DNA of 64,000 nucleotides from Sphingopyxis granuli NBRC 100800 (lineage in GTDB: Bacteria > Pseudomonadota > Alphaproteobacteria > Sphingomonadales > Sphingomonadaceae), in the NCBI RefSeq assembly GCF_001591045.1, contig NZ_BCUA01000010.1, forward strand, positions 1 through 64,000, given 5' to 3'. The notes under the pieces were generated by a model that ran no database searches, had not been told where the DNA came from, and saw only the letters and a list, made by a program, of their open reading frames with translations. Within the stretch, counting starts at the first letter, position 1. Every line of letters starts with the position of its first letter. This document shows positions 35,401 through 44,878 of this stretch, piece by piece. Made by a program: the position numbers and the translations under genes.

Positions 35401-37065
35401 TCAGGCTTCGATATCGCGCTTGTAGGTTTCGGGCAGGAAGAAGATGCCGACGACCGCGGTGATGGCGGCGATCACCACCGCATACCACAGCCCCTGATAG
35501 ATATTGCCCGTCGCCGCGACCATCGCGAAGCCGATCGTCGGCATGAAGCCGCCGATCCAGCCGTTGCCGATATGATAGGGCAGCGACAGCGAGGTATAGC
35601 GGATACGCGCCGGAAACAGTTCGACCAGCAGCGCCGCAAGCGGGCCATAGACCATCGTCGCGAGCAGGCCGAAGACGCAGAGGATCGCGATCACCCGCCC
35701 CTTGTCGACCGCGGCCGGATCGGCGGCGGCGGGATAGCCGGCGCGCGAAAGCCCGGCATGCACTTCTTCCTGGAACGCCGCGATCGCCTGGGCCTTCGCC
35801 TCGCCCTTCAGCTTCGCGGGGTCGGGCGCGGTGTGGCTCTCCTCGCCGATCCGCACCGTCGCGACCGTGCCCGGGGGCGCATCGACATTGGCGTAGTTGA
35901 TCCCGCCGCGCGCCAGATAGGCCTTGACGATGTCGCAGCTCGTCCGGTCGAAGCTGTTCTTGCCGATCGGGTCGAACTGGAACGAGCATTCGCGCGGGTC
36001 GGCGACGACCTGCACCGGCGCATGCTCGACCGCCGCCGCCATCGCCGGATTGGCCGCGGCGACCAGCGCCTTGTAGAGCGGGAAATAGGTGAAGACCGCG
36101 ATGACGCAGGCGGTCATCATGATCGGCTTGCGCCCGATCCGGTCGCTGAGCCAGCCGAAGAAGACGAAGCTGGGAATGATGATCAGCAGCGCGGTGGCGA
36201 CGAGGAAATTGGACGTCGCCCCGTCGACCTTCGCGATCTTCTCAAGGTAGAAAAGCGGATAGAGATGCGCGGCGAAGCCGATCACCGCCTGCCCCGCCAC
36301 CGCCCCGAACAGCGCGATCAGCACGATCTTCAGGTTGCGCCATTCGCCGAAGGCCTCCTTCAGCGGCGCCTTCGACGTGGCGCCCGCCTGCTTCATCCGC
36401 TGGAAGACCGGGCTTTCCTCTAGCTGGAGCCGGATCCAGAGCGCGATCGACAGCAGCACGATCGAGAAGATGAAGGGAAGGCGCCAGCCCCAGGCATTGA
36501 AGCTGTCGGCATCCATGAACAGGCGCAGCGACACGACGAAGGTCGATGCGAGGATTAGGCCGATCATCGCCGTGGTCTGGATGAAGCTGGTGTAGAAGCC
36601 GCGCTTTCCCGGCGGGGCATGTTCGGCGATGTAGACCGCCGCGCCGCCATATTCACCGCCGATCGCGAGCCCCTGGAGCAGGCGAAGCAGCATCAGGATG
36701 ATCGGCGCGGCGATTCCGATCGTGTCGTAGGACGGCAGGAAGCCGACCGCGAAAGTCGACAGCCCCATGATCGCCATGGTGACGAGGAAGGTGTTCTTGC
36801 GCCCGACGATGTCGCCGACCCGCCCGAAGACGAGCGCCCCGAACGGCCGGATCGCGAAGCCGGCGGCAAAGGCCATCAGCGCGAGTATGAACCCCGTCGT
36901 CTCGTTGACGCCCGCGAAGAAATGCATCGAGATCGCGCTCGCGAGCAGGCCGTAGAGGTAGAAGTCATACCATTCGAACACCGTCCCCAGCGACGAGGCG
37001 GCGATGACGAGAGTCTCGTTCTGGCCCTTGCCTTCGGCGGGCAGGGTTTCGCTGTCGGTTGCCAT
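35401..37065 (-). CDS. MFS transporter, metabolite:H+ symporter (MHS) type, with large soluble insert
   Basis: This is a protein of 554 residues. The N-terminal half is a standard MHS carrier: SSLGTVFEWYDFYLYG, RPFGALVFGRVGDIVGRKNTF, LRLLQGLAIGGEYGGAAVYIAEHAP. A soluble insert of about 110 residues (about 350-455) with two cysteines (ECSF and TSCD) interrupts the helices. The last four helices follow, with YGPLAALLVELFPARIRYTSLSLPYH. MHS members carry organic acids, betaines or aromatic acids. In this operon it probably moves the hydrolysis product across the inner membrane. It is 72 bases after the SDR gene. Confidence 0.9.
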   Translation of the reverse strand: MATDSETLPAEGKGQNETLVIAASSLGTVFEWYDFYLYGLLASAISMHFFAGVNETTGFILALMAFAAGFAIRPFGALVFGRVGDIVGRKNTFLVTMAIMGLSTFAVGFLPSYDTIGIAAPIILMLLRLLQGLAIGGEYGGAAVYIAEHAPPGKRGFYTSFIQTTAMIGLILASTFVVSLRLFMDADSFNAWGWRLPFIFSIVLLSIALWIRLQLEESPVFQRMKQAGATSKAPLKEAFGEWRNLKIVLIALFGAVAGQAVIGFAAHLYPLFYLEKIAKVDGATSNFLVATALLIIIPSFVFFGWLSDRIGRKPIMMTACVIAVFTYFPLYKALVAAANPAMAAAVEHAPVQVVADPRECSFQFDPIGKNSFDRTSCDIVKAYLARGGINYANVDAPPGTVATVRIGEESHTAPDPAKLKGEAKAQAIAAFQEEVHAGLSRAGYPAAADPAAVDKGRVIAILCVFGLLATMVYGPLAALLVELFPARIRYTSLSLPYHIGNGWIGGFMPTIGFAMVAATGNIYQGLWYAVVIAAITAVVGIFFLPETYKRDIEA

Positions 37066-37137
37066 ATCCTTCTCCCTTTCTCCCGGCAGCGGCGGCGGGC
37101 TCTTTCGCCGGCCCGTCCGCCCTGCTCCCGGGGATTG

Positions 37138-38037
37138 TCAGCGGTTGACCGCCATCGTCGGCGCGGTGAAGCCGGCGCTCGTCAGTTCGCGCTCGGCCTG
37201 CGTGAAACCATAAGCGGGAACGATCTCTCCCCGCCGATCCGAAATGCGGTCCCATTCGGAGATGACGCGCAGCGCGGCATCGTCGTCGCGGCCGATAAAG
37301 GCGCCATCGGTCAGCGTGACGTTCGCGGTCGCGAAATGGCCGGCGCCCGCGCACAGGATCGTGCGCGTCGGGGCATCGTCGCCGACCAGCGCGAGCAGGC
37401 CCGGACTCACCGCCTCGGGCGCCAGATGGGCGAGCGCGTCGGGCGCCAACACGCCGTCGGTCATCCGGGTCGCCGCGGTGGGCGCGAGGCAGTTGACGCG
37501 GATGCCATATTTCTCGCCTTCGAGCGCGAGCGTCTGCATCAGCCCGACGAGCGCCATCTTCGCGGCGCCGTAATTGGCCTGCCCGAAATTGCCGTAGAGG
37601 CCCGACGAGGATGTCGTCATCACGATGCGGCCGTGGCGGCGCTCGCGCATCTGGTCCCACACCGCCTTGGAACAGGTGGCGGCGCCCATCAGGTGGACGT
37701 CGACGACGAGGCGGAAGTCGGCAAGGTCCATCTTGGCGAAGCTCCTGTCGCGCAGGATGCCGGCGTTGTTGACCAATATGTCGATGCCGCCCCAAGCCAT
37801 GGTCGCGGCATGGACCATCGCCGCGACCTGCTCCGCGTCGGTGACCGACGCCGGCGCCGCCATCGCCCGGCCGCCCGCGGCCTCGATCTCGGCAGCGACG
37901 CGCTCGGCGGCGGCGCCGTCGCTGTCGTTGACGACGACGCACGCGCCATGGCGCGCCAGCATCAGCGCATGCGCCCGGCCGAGCCCTCCGCCCGCACCGG
38001 TCACGATCGCCACTCGATCCTGCAATGCCTTCGTCAT
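37138..38037 (-). CDS. SDR-family dehydrogenase, (3R)-hydroxyacyl-CoA dehydrogenase-like
   Basis: This is a protein of 299 residues. The NAD-binding TGAGGGLGRAHAL, NNAGILRDRSFAKMD, the active Ser in TTSSSGLYGNFGQ and the YGAAK pair (Tyr and Lys) are all typical SDR residues. The ILRDRSF motif and the C-terminal extension are found in the dehydrogenase part of peroxisomal multifunctional enzyme 2 and bacterial relatives, which oxidise 3-hydroxyacyl-CoA or steroid-like alcohols. The start at 38037 has GAGGGGCAGG ahead. A TCAC/GTGAAT element lies 30 bases upstream. Its role is probably oxidation of an intermediate after the CoA ligase. Confidence 0.87.
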   Translation of the reverse strand: MTKALQDRVAIVTGAGGGLGRAHALMLARHGACVVVNDSDGAAAERVAAEIEAAGGRAMAAPASVTDAEQVAAMVHAATMAWGGIDILVNNAGILRDRSFAKMDLADFRLVVDVHLMGAATCSKAVWDQMRERRHGRIVMTTSSSGLYGNFGQANYGAAKMALVGLMQTLALEGEKYGIRVNCLAPTAATRMTDGVLAPDALAHLAPEAVSPGLLALVGDDAPTRTILCAGAGHFATANVTLTDGAFIGRDDDAALRVISEWDRISDRRGEIVPAYGFTQAERELTSAGFTAPTMAVNR

Positions 38038-38067
38038 CCTGCCCCTCTCGTTATCCGATCTACTATA

Positions 38068-38086
38068 ACTCACTTGTGAGTGAATG
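38068..38086. promoter_or_regulatory. Candidate operator, site B
   Basis: ACTCAC-TT-GTGAGT is a perfect 6-base inverted repeat (38068-38081), extended to GAATG. It lies 30-49 bases upstream of the SDR start and 51 bases past the tetR stop. The shared pattern with site A is CTCAC-N2-G-N-GAGTGAAT. Confidence 0.65.
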
Positions 38087-38136
38087 AAAATTGAAACAGA
38101 CGGGAGACGGGAAAGCGCCCCACCCCGCCCGCTTGA

Positions 38137-38832
38137 CTAGGCTCCATCCTTTGCGCGCTGTTCGCAGATATCGCGAAAGCCCGCCGCCATGAAGCGCGCC
38201 ATGCGCTGCTTGACCGCCGCATAATCGTCCGACCGGCAAAGTCCCTGCGACAATTTGTCGATGCGGCCGGTGCGCGCGAGCGTCAGCATCAGCGCCCCGG
38301 TGACGAAGTGATAGCCCCAGAAGATGTCTTCCTCCGCCGCCTCGGGCAGCGCCTTCTTCAATATGCCGATCAGCCGTAGCACGACCGGGTCGAAATGGGC
38401 GTCCATCATCCCGGCGCCCCATTCGGGCGTGTTCGCCACCTGCGCGCTGAGCGCCCCATAGTTGCGCCAGCCCTCGCCGCCCTCGATATAAAGGTCGAGG
38501 TCGGTGTCCAGAAAGGCATGGAGCGCGCCCTCGATCGTCGGCTTTCCCCCCGACGCCCGCTCGTAATCGTCGAGCACCTTCATGCGGCGCTCGCTCGTCA
38601 CCACCGCGCGGCGGGCGAACACCGCATCGAACAGCTTCTTCTTGTCCTCGAAATAATAGTTGAGCAGCGTGTGATGCACGCCCACCCGCTTGGCGACATC
38701 CTTGAGCGTCACTCCGTAAAGGCCGTTGCGCGAAAAGAGATATTCGGCGGTGTCGAGAATCTGCTCGATCGTTTCGGCGCGCTGCTCCGCTTTCGATGGC
38801 CGTTTCGTCCGACTCTTTGCCTTGGACTCCAA
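38137..38832 (-). CDS. TetR/AcrR family transcriptional regulator of the catabolic cluster
   Basis: This is a protein of 231 residues. The basic N-terminal tail leads into the TetR helix-turn-helix, with ILDTAEYLFSRNGLYGVTLKDVAKRVGVHHTLLNYYFEDKKKL (about 25-68). The C-terminal domain is helical and of unknown ligand. The start is a TTG at 38832, preceded by GAGAGGA, eight bases away; no better ATG exists. It lies between the acyl-CoA ligase gene and the SDR gene, 51 bases after the ligase stop. It is the best candidate for binding sites A, B and C. Confidence 0.88.
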   Translation of the reverse strand: MESKAKSRTKRPSKAEQRAETIEQILDTAEYLFSRNGLYGVTLKDVAKRVGVHHTLLNYYFEDKKKLFDAVFARRAVVTSERRMKVLDDYERASGGKPTIEGALHAFLDTDLDLYIEGGEGWRNYGALSAQVANTPEWGAGMMDAHFDPVVLRLIGILKKALPEAAEEDIFWGYHFVTGALMLTLARTGRIDKLSQGLCRSDDYAAVKQRMARFMAAGFRDICEQRAKDGA

Positions 38833-38883
38833 ATCTCTATTCCTCTCGAAACCTTCGTTCGCAGGGCGGCGGGGCCTTTCGGC

Positions 38884-40445
<1,562 letters not shown>

Positions 40446-40449
<4 letters not shown>

Positions 40450-42080
40450 TGGCAGCCCTCGGTCTTCGCCGGCAGCGGCGGCGACGCGACGCCGATATTC
40501 CAGTTCCATGGCACGTCCCCGGCGGCACGGCGGCGGCAGACGACCGCCTCGTGCAGCGCCGCCGTGCCAGGAAACAGATTGTGCCCGGCGCGCGGCGTGT
40601 CGGCGATGTGCAGGAAACCGCGATTGTCGGCATAATCGGGCCAGTCGGGCCCGCCCTTTGCAATGGGTCGGCCGGTCGCTGCGAAGCTGGCCCAGTAATC
40701 GCCGATCGCGGCGATCAGCCTGCGCTCGGCCAGGCTGTCCGGAATCTTCGGCCACAGGGGCGGCGTCCGCGCCGCGGTCCCGAACACGTAGGGCAGCTCG
40801 GCGGCGTGGAAAGCGTGGAGATTCCACTGCGCGGTCGCGGGATAGCCATGGTCGAAAAGATAGAAATAGGCGCCCTGCCCCAGCGCCGCCTGGTTCGACA
40901 CCAGCCGCTCCGAGGTCCAGCCATACATGGCGTCGCGCGTCGCCGCGAGCATGCTTTCGCCGATATCCTTCGCCGGATAACGGGCGAGGAAGGCGTTGGC
41001 GAGTTCGCCATAGTTCGCGCGGATCGTGGCTTCATAGGCGGCCGCGTCGGCGGGAGGTTTGGGCAGCAGGAACCGCAGCGAGCGAATCTCGCCGCTGTTG
41101 AAGCCGGCGAGAATCGGCACCGGCGCCTGTTCGTCGCGATCGAAGGTGTCGACGAGCTGGCGCGACAGCGTCTTGCCGTCGATATTGGGAAAGGGGAAAT
41201 AGCCCGTCGCGGCGACCCGGGCCGGGATGTCGGCCGCCGGCAATGCGCGCAGCGCCGCGATGTCGGCGGCACCGAGCTTCGCCGCAAGTTCGGCGCCCTG
41301 CACCTCTGCAGGGACCATGCCGTTGATCCGGTCGCGCAGGCCGGGCGCGGAGACCATATAGGCGCTCTGCGCCACCGCCTTGTGGAACAGCCCGCGCGCC
41401 GCCGGAGCCGCCATCAGATACATGACGCTGAGCGCGCCCGCCGATTCCCCGGCGATGGTGACATTGCCCGCATTGCCGCCGAAGGCGCCGATATTGCGCT
41501 TCACCCATTCGAGCGCCGCGATCTGGTCGAGCAGACCGTAATTGCCCGAGACATGGTCGGGCGATTCCGCACTGAGCCCCGGGTGCGCGAACCAGCCGAA
41601 CATGCCGAGACGATAGTTGATCGACACCACGACGATGCCGCGCCGCGCGAGCGCGCTGCCGTCGTAAATGGGGTCGGCGCCCGACCCCGACGCCAGCGCG
41701 CCGCCGTGGATCCAGACGAAGACCGGCGCGCCGCGCGCATCCTGCGGCGCCCAGATGTTGAGCGACAGGCAATCCTCGCTCATCGCCGGCAGGTCCCAGC
41801 CATAGATGCTGGGCGCCTGCGGCTTCGGCTGCATGCAGGCGGCGCCGAAGCGGGTGGCATCGCGGGTGCCCTCCCAACGCGTCAGCGGCGCCGGCGCACG
41901 CCAGCGGCGCTCGCCGACGGGCGGCTCGGCATAGGGGATGCCGCGAAAGACGCGCAGATCGCGGTCCTGCACGCCGCGCACGACGCCCGCGGGCGCATCG
42001 ACCGCCGGTTCCGCGGCCGCGGCGGCCGCCCCCGGGAGGAGGACGGCCAGAACGAGAGCGAGGGTCCGCAGGCGACGCAT
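40446..42080 (-). CDS. Exported type-B carboxylesterase, paralogue of the 30798 gene
   Basis: This is a protein of 544 residues with a signal peptide (about 23 residues, ending near AAAA). It has the same motif set as its paralogue: RVFRGIPYAEPPVGERRW, EDCLSLNIWAP, VWIHGGAL, the nucleophile Ser213 in GESAG, a Glu in GFNSGEIRS and a His in AFHAAELPYVFG. Cysteines near 82 and 104 match the usual disulfide. The start at 42080 has GAAGGAAG ahead and a good signal. It follows the TonB receptor by 26 bases and overlaps the CoA ligase by four, so one mRNA carries receptor, esterase and ligase. Confidence 0.93.
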
Positions 42081-42106
42081 GGGCGGCTTCCTTCTTCCGG
42101 CGCCGA

Positions 42107-44410
42107 TCAGAAGCGATAGTCGGCGCGGACGCCGATCGTGCGCGGCCGCAGGCGGGCGTAGCGCCCGTCGAGGAAGGCTTCGGGATGGACATAGGTGATC
42201 GATGTGTCGTCGAAGAGATTCTCGACATAGGCGGTCAGATTCAGCGCCCCCAGCTTCGCCCCGGCGAACAGGTTCACATTGGTCCACGCCTCGGTATGGT
42301 CATACGTCGGGCTGACCGCGTTGGGATTGCCCGGCACGTTCGGGAACTGGTTCGGGAAGGACCCGGCGTGCGATACGTTGACCGACCCGAAGGCGGTTTT
42401 CCCGTTGCCGATCGGGAAATCGTACCGCAGCGTTCCCGATCCCTGGAAATGCGGCGAGGCAAGCCGGGTGCCCAGCTCGGCACCGGAGATCGCCGCCTCG
42501 ATCGCGGACAGCTTCGTCACCTTCGCCTCGTTGAACGAGCCGTTGAGCACGAGACTCAGCCCCGAAAGCGGCCGCGCCATCACTTCGAACTCGAGGCCAT
42601 AGCTTTCCGCAGCGCCGATGTTGGTCGCGAACTGGATCGAATCCGACACGCGGTTCGCCTGGACCTGGATATTCTTCCAGTCGATATAATAGCCCGCAAG
42701 ATTGGCGGTCAGATTGCCGCCCAGCCAGCGCCCCTTCAGCCCGACCTCATAATTGGTCACGCTGTCCGACTTCGCGCCGTCGGGTATGACGATGTCGCTG
42801 GGGTTGATCGTGCTGACCAGCCCCGCGCGCGCGTTGACCACCGGGGTACGGAAACCCGTCGAAACCGTCGCATAGGCGGTCAGTTCGGGCACTGGTTTCC
42901 ACGAGACGCTGGCCTTCCACGACAGGCGGTCGTCGGACACTTTCAGCCCTTCGGCGTAGGGAATCGGGTCCCTGCGCATGACGACATTGTTCCAGCCGGG
43001 CGTGGCGCCGACCGCCAGATAGCCGAACTGCGGAAGCGCAGCGACGACATAATTATAGCCGCCGCCCCGGGTGAAGGTCTGGACGTCCGTCTTGCCATAG
43101 CGCAGCCCGCCGGTGACCCAGAAATTGTCGCTGAGATGCGCCGTCACCTCGCCGAAGCCGGCGATCTCCCTCTGGTCCGTATAGCTGTTGAAACGCTGAT
43201 AATACTCATTTTCCATGCCGATGATATTGCGCTGGGCGATGAATTCGAGTGACGAGCGATAGGCGAAATCGACGGTCCGCCGTTTGTCGTAGTAGAAAAA
43301 GCCCGCAACCCATTCGATCGGCCCGCTGTGGCGCGACACCAGCCGTGTCTCCTGAACGAAAAGATCGTCATAGCCATAGGCGTCGAGCGCGAAGGGAAAA
43401 GCCTGTGCGAAAGTTCCGGCGAGGTCGACATAGAAGGACGCGTCATAGTCGGACAGCGTCGTCGAACTGACCAGCTCGGCGAAATCGAACTCGTAATTGA
43501 CCGTGATATTATAGTTGGTGAGCTTGCCCTGGAACAGGTCGGGACGGTCGGAGTTGCGCACGAACTTGCCAAGGGTGGGGTTGGTCAGCGCCGAATCGGC
43601 CGGCTTGCTGTTCTCGTAGGAGACGAGCAGCTTCACCTTCATCCGGTCGCTCGGCCGCATTAGCAGGATCGCGCGTCCGCCGAAGGCTTCGAGGCTGTTC
43701 GAATCCTTGATACCGGTGCCGATATTGTCGACCCAGCCGTCCTCGTTCCGATAATAGCCCGAGACGCGCAGACCCATTTCGTCGGTCATGATCGGCAGGT
43801 TGACCATCGCATTGTAGCGCTGGCGCAGCGAGCCCGAACCGACGACGCCCAGGTCGACGCTCGCCGATCCCTCGAACTTGCTGAGGTTGGGACTGCGGGT
43901 GATGATCCGCATCGCGCCGGCGAGCGAGTTGGAGCCGAACAGCGTCCCCTGCGGCCCGCGCAGGAATTCGACGCGTTCGACGTCGTAGAGATTCGGATCG
44001 AGGATGGTCGAGTTGCCGTTCGCCGAGATCGGCAGTTCGTCGACATAGATGGCGACCGCGCTCTGCAGGCCGGCGCTGTAACCGTTGGTGTTGATGCCGC
44101 GGCTGGTGAAATTGTTGAAATTCTGCGTCGGCCGGTTGACGACGATGCCGGGCGTGTTCTGGGCGATGCCCTCGTAACCGACGATGCCCAGATCATCGAG
44201 TTCCTCCTGCCCGAAGGCAGAGACGCTGAGCGGCACGTCCTGAAGCCGCGCGGTACGGCGCGTCGCCGTGACGATGATGTCGTTGTCGCCGCGATTGCTT
44301 TGCGCGGAGGAAGCGGCCGGCGCCTCATCCTCCGTGACCTGCGCCATGGCCGAGACCGGAAGCGCGAACAGGGCGACCGCCGAGGCGGACGCGAAAAGCT
44401 GAGCCTTCAT
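42107..44410 (-). CDS. TonB-dependent outer-membrane receptor
   Basis: This is a protein of 767 residues. A signal peptide of about 23 residues (ending SAMAQ), a TonB box-like DNDIIVTATRR, and a plug domain (about 50-170) with NTPGIVVNRPTQNFNNFTSRGI and DVERVEFLRGPQGTLFGSNSLAGAMRI are followed by the barrel, which ends in YRF. The size and QDVPLSVSAF segment match sphingomonad receptors found with catabolic genes for sterol- and aromatic-like compounds, by memory only. It is the first gene of the minus-strand cluster, and site C lies about 85 bases upstream. No STN domain is present, so it does not signal to a sigma factor. Confidence 0.93.
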   Translation of the reverse strand: MKAQLFASASAVALFALPVSAMAQVTEDEAPAASSAQSNRGDNDIIVTATRRTARLQDVPLSVSAFGQEELDDLGIVGYEGIAQNTPGIVVNRPTQNFNNFTSRGINTNGYSAGLQSAVAIYVDELPISANGNSTILDPNLYDVERVEFLRGPQGTLFGSNSLAGAMRIITRSPNLSKFEGSASVDLGVVGSGSLRQRYNAMVNLPIMTDEMGLRVSGYYRNEDGWVDNIGTGIKDSNSLEAFGGRAILLMRPSDRMKVKLLVSYENSKPADSALTNPTLGKFVRNSDRPDLFQGKLTNYNITVNYEFDFAELVSSTTLSDYDASFYVDLAGTFAQAFPFALDAYGYDDLFVQETRLVSRHSGPIEWVAGFFYYDKRRTVDFAYRSSLEFIAQRNIIGMENEYYQRFNSYTDQREIAGFGEVTAHLSDNFWVTGGLRYGKTDVQTFTRGGGYNYVVAALPQFGYLAVGATPGWNNVVMRRDPIPYAEGLKVSDDRLSWKASVSWKPVPELTAYATVSTGFRTPVVNARAGLVSTINPSDIVIPDGAKSDSVTNYEVGLKGRWLGGNLTANLAGYYIDWKNIQVQANRVSDSIQFATNIGAAESYGLEFEVMARPLSGLSLVLNGSFNEAKVTKLSAIEAAISGAELGTRLASPHFQGSGTLRYDFPIGNGKTAFGSVNVSHAGSFPNQFPNVPGNPNAVSPTYDHTEAWTNVNLFAGAKLGALNLTAYVENLFDDTSITYVHPEAFLDGRYARLRPRTIGVRADYRF

Positions 44411-44488
44411 ACAAACTCTCCCTCCCGTTGGCGGTCGTTGCCGCCGAACCGTCCTTCTTATCCGTCACATTCTCGAATGAGTCAACAT

Positions 44489-44508
44489 TCACTATCACGC
44501 GCGTGAAT
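44489..44508. promoter_or_regulatory. Candidate operator, site C (looser match)
   Basis: TCACTATCACGCGCGTGAAT contains TCACGCGCGTGA, a perfect 12-base palindrome (44495-44506), and ends in GTGAAT like sites A and B, but its halves are four bases apart rather than six. It lies about 80-100 bases upstream of the receptor start. Confidence 0.45.
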
Positions 44509-44730
44509 AAATTTCTCGTGGAGCGATTTTGCGCTTCGCAGCCCTGCCGATCATGAGGCGAGCGGCCGGGAATTCGTCGCGATCGGGGATTGGGGGTGGT
44601 TCGGGAATCGGAGCTTCTTGCGCTCCAAGCATCGGTGGGCGGACCCTGCTCACGGATGCGGTCTGCGAACTGAATGACTTCCGGGTCCAGCGCGAAAGCG
44701 AGGAGTGATCGTTACGGCGGACAACCATGC

Positions 44731-44749
44731 GCTCCCGCGGAGGCGGGGA
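44731..44749. repeat. Short GC palindromic repeat
   Basis: GCTCCCGCGGAGGCGGGGA resembles the units at 8889-8970 (same CCCGC...GCGGGG frame). It is probably a dispersed palindromic repeat. Confidence 0.5.
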
Positions 44750-44793
44750 CACGAAGATGTTTCGTTCAAGGACGAGCACGCCCCAAACAAGAA

Positions 44794-44837
44794 CCGCCGG
44801 TCGATCGATCCCCAGGAAGGAATCGGCCGACCGGCGG
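44794..44837 (-). terminator. Possible terminator after the siderophore-type receptor
   Basis: Arms CCGCCGGTCG (44794-44803) and CGACCGGCGG (44828-44837) pair perfectly over 10 bases around a 24-base loop. On the minus strand they are followed by TTCTTGTTT, a weak T-rich stretch. Confidence 0.4.
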
Positions 44838-44878
44838 AGCGTTCGCCTTGCTCTCGACGGGGACCTGGCCCCCTTGTC

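Larger units (their letters stand above)
44411..44878. other. Non-coding gap between two receptor genes
   Basis: This gap of 468 bases lies upstream of the receptor at 42107-44410 and downstream of the one at 44879-47248. It carries site C, a short palindromic repeat and a stem that may end the upstream receptor transcript. No convincing gene was seen on either strand. Confidence 0.7.
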
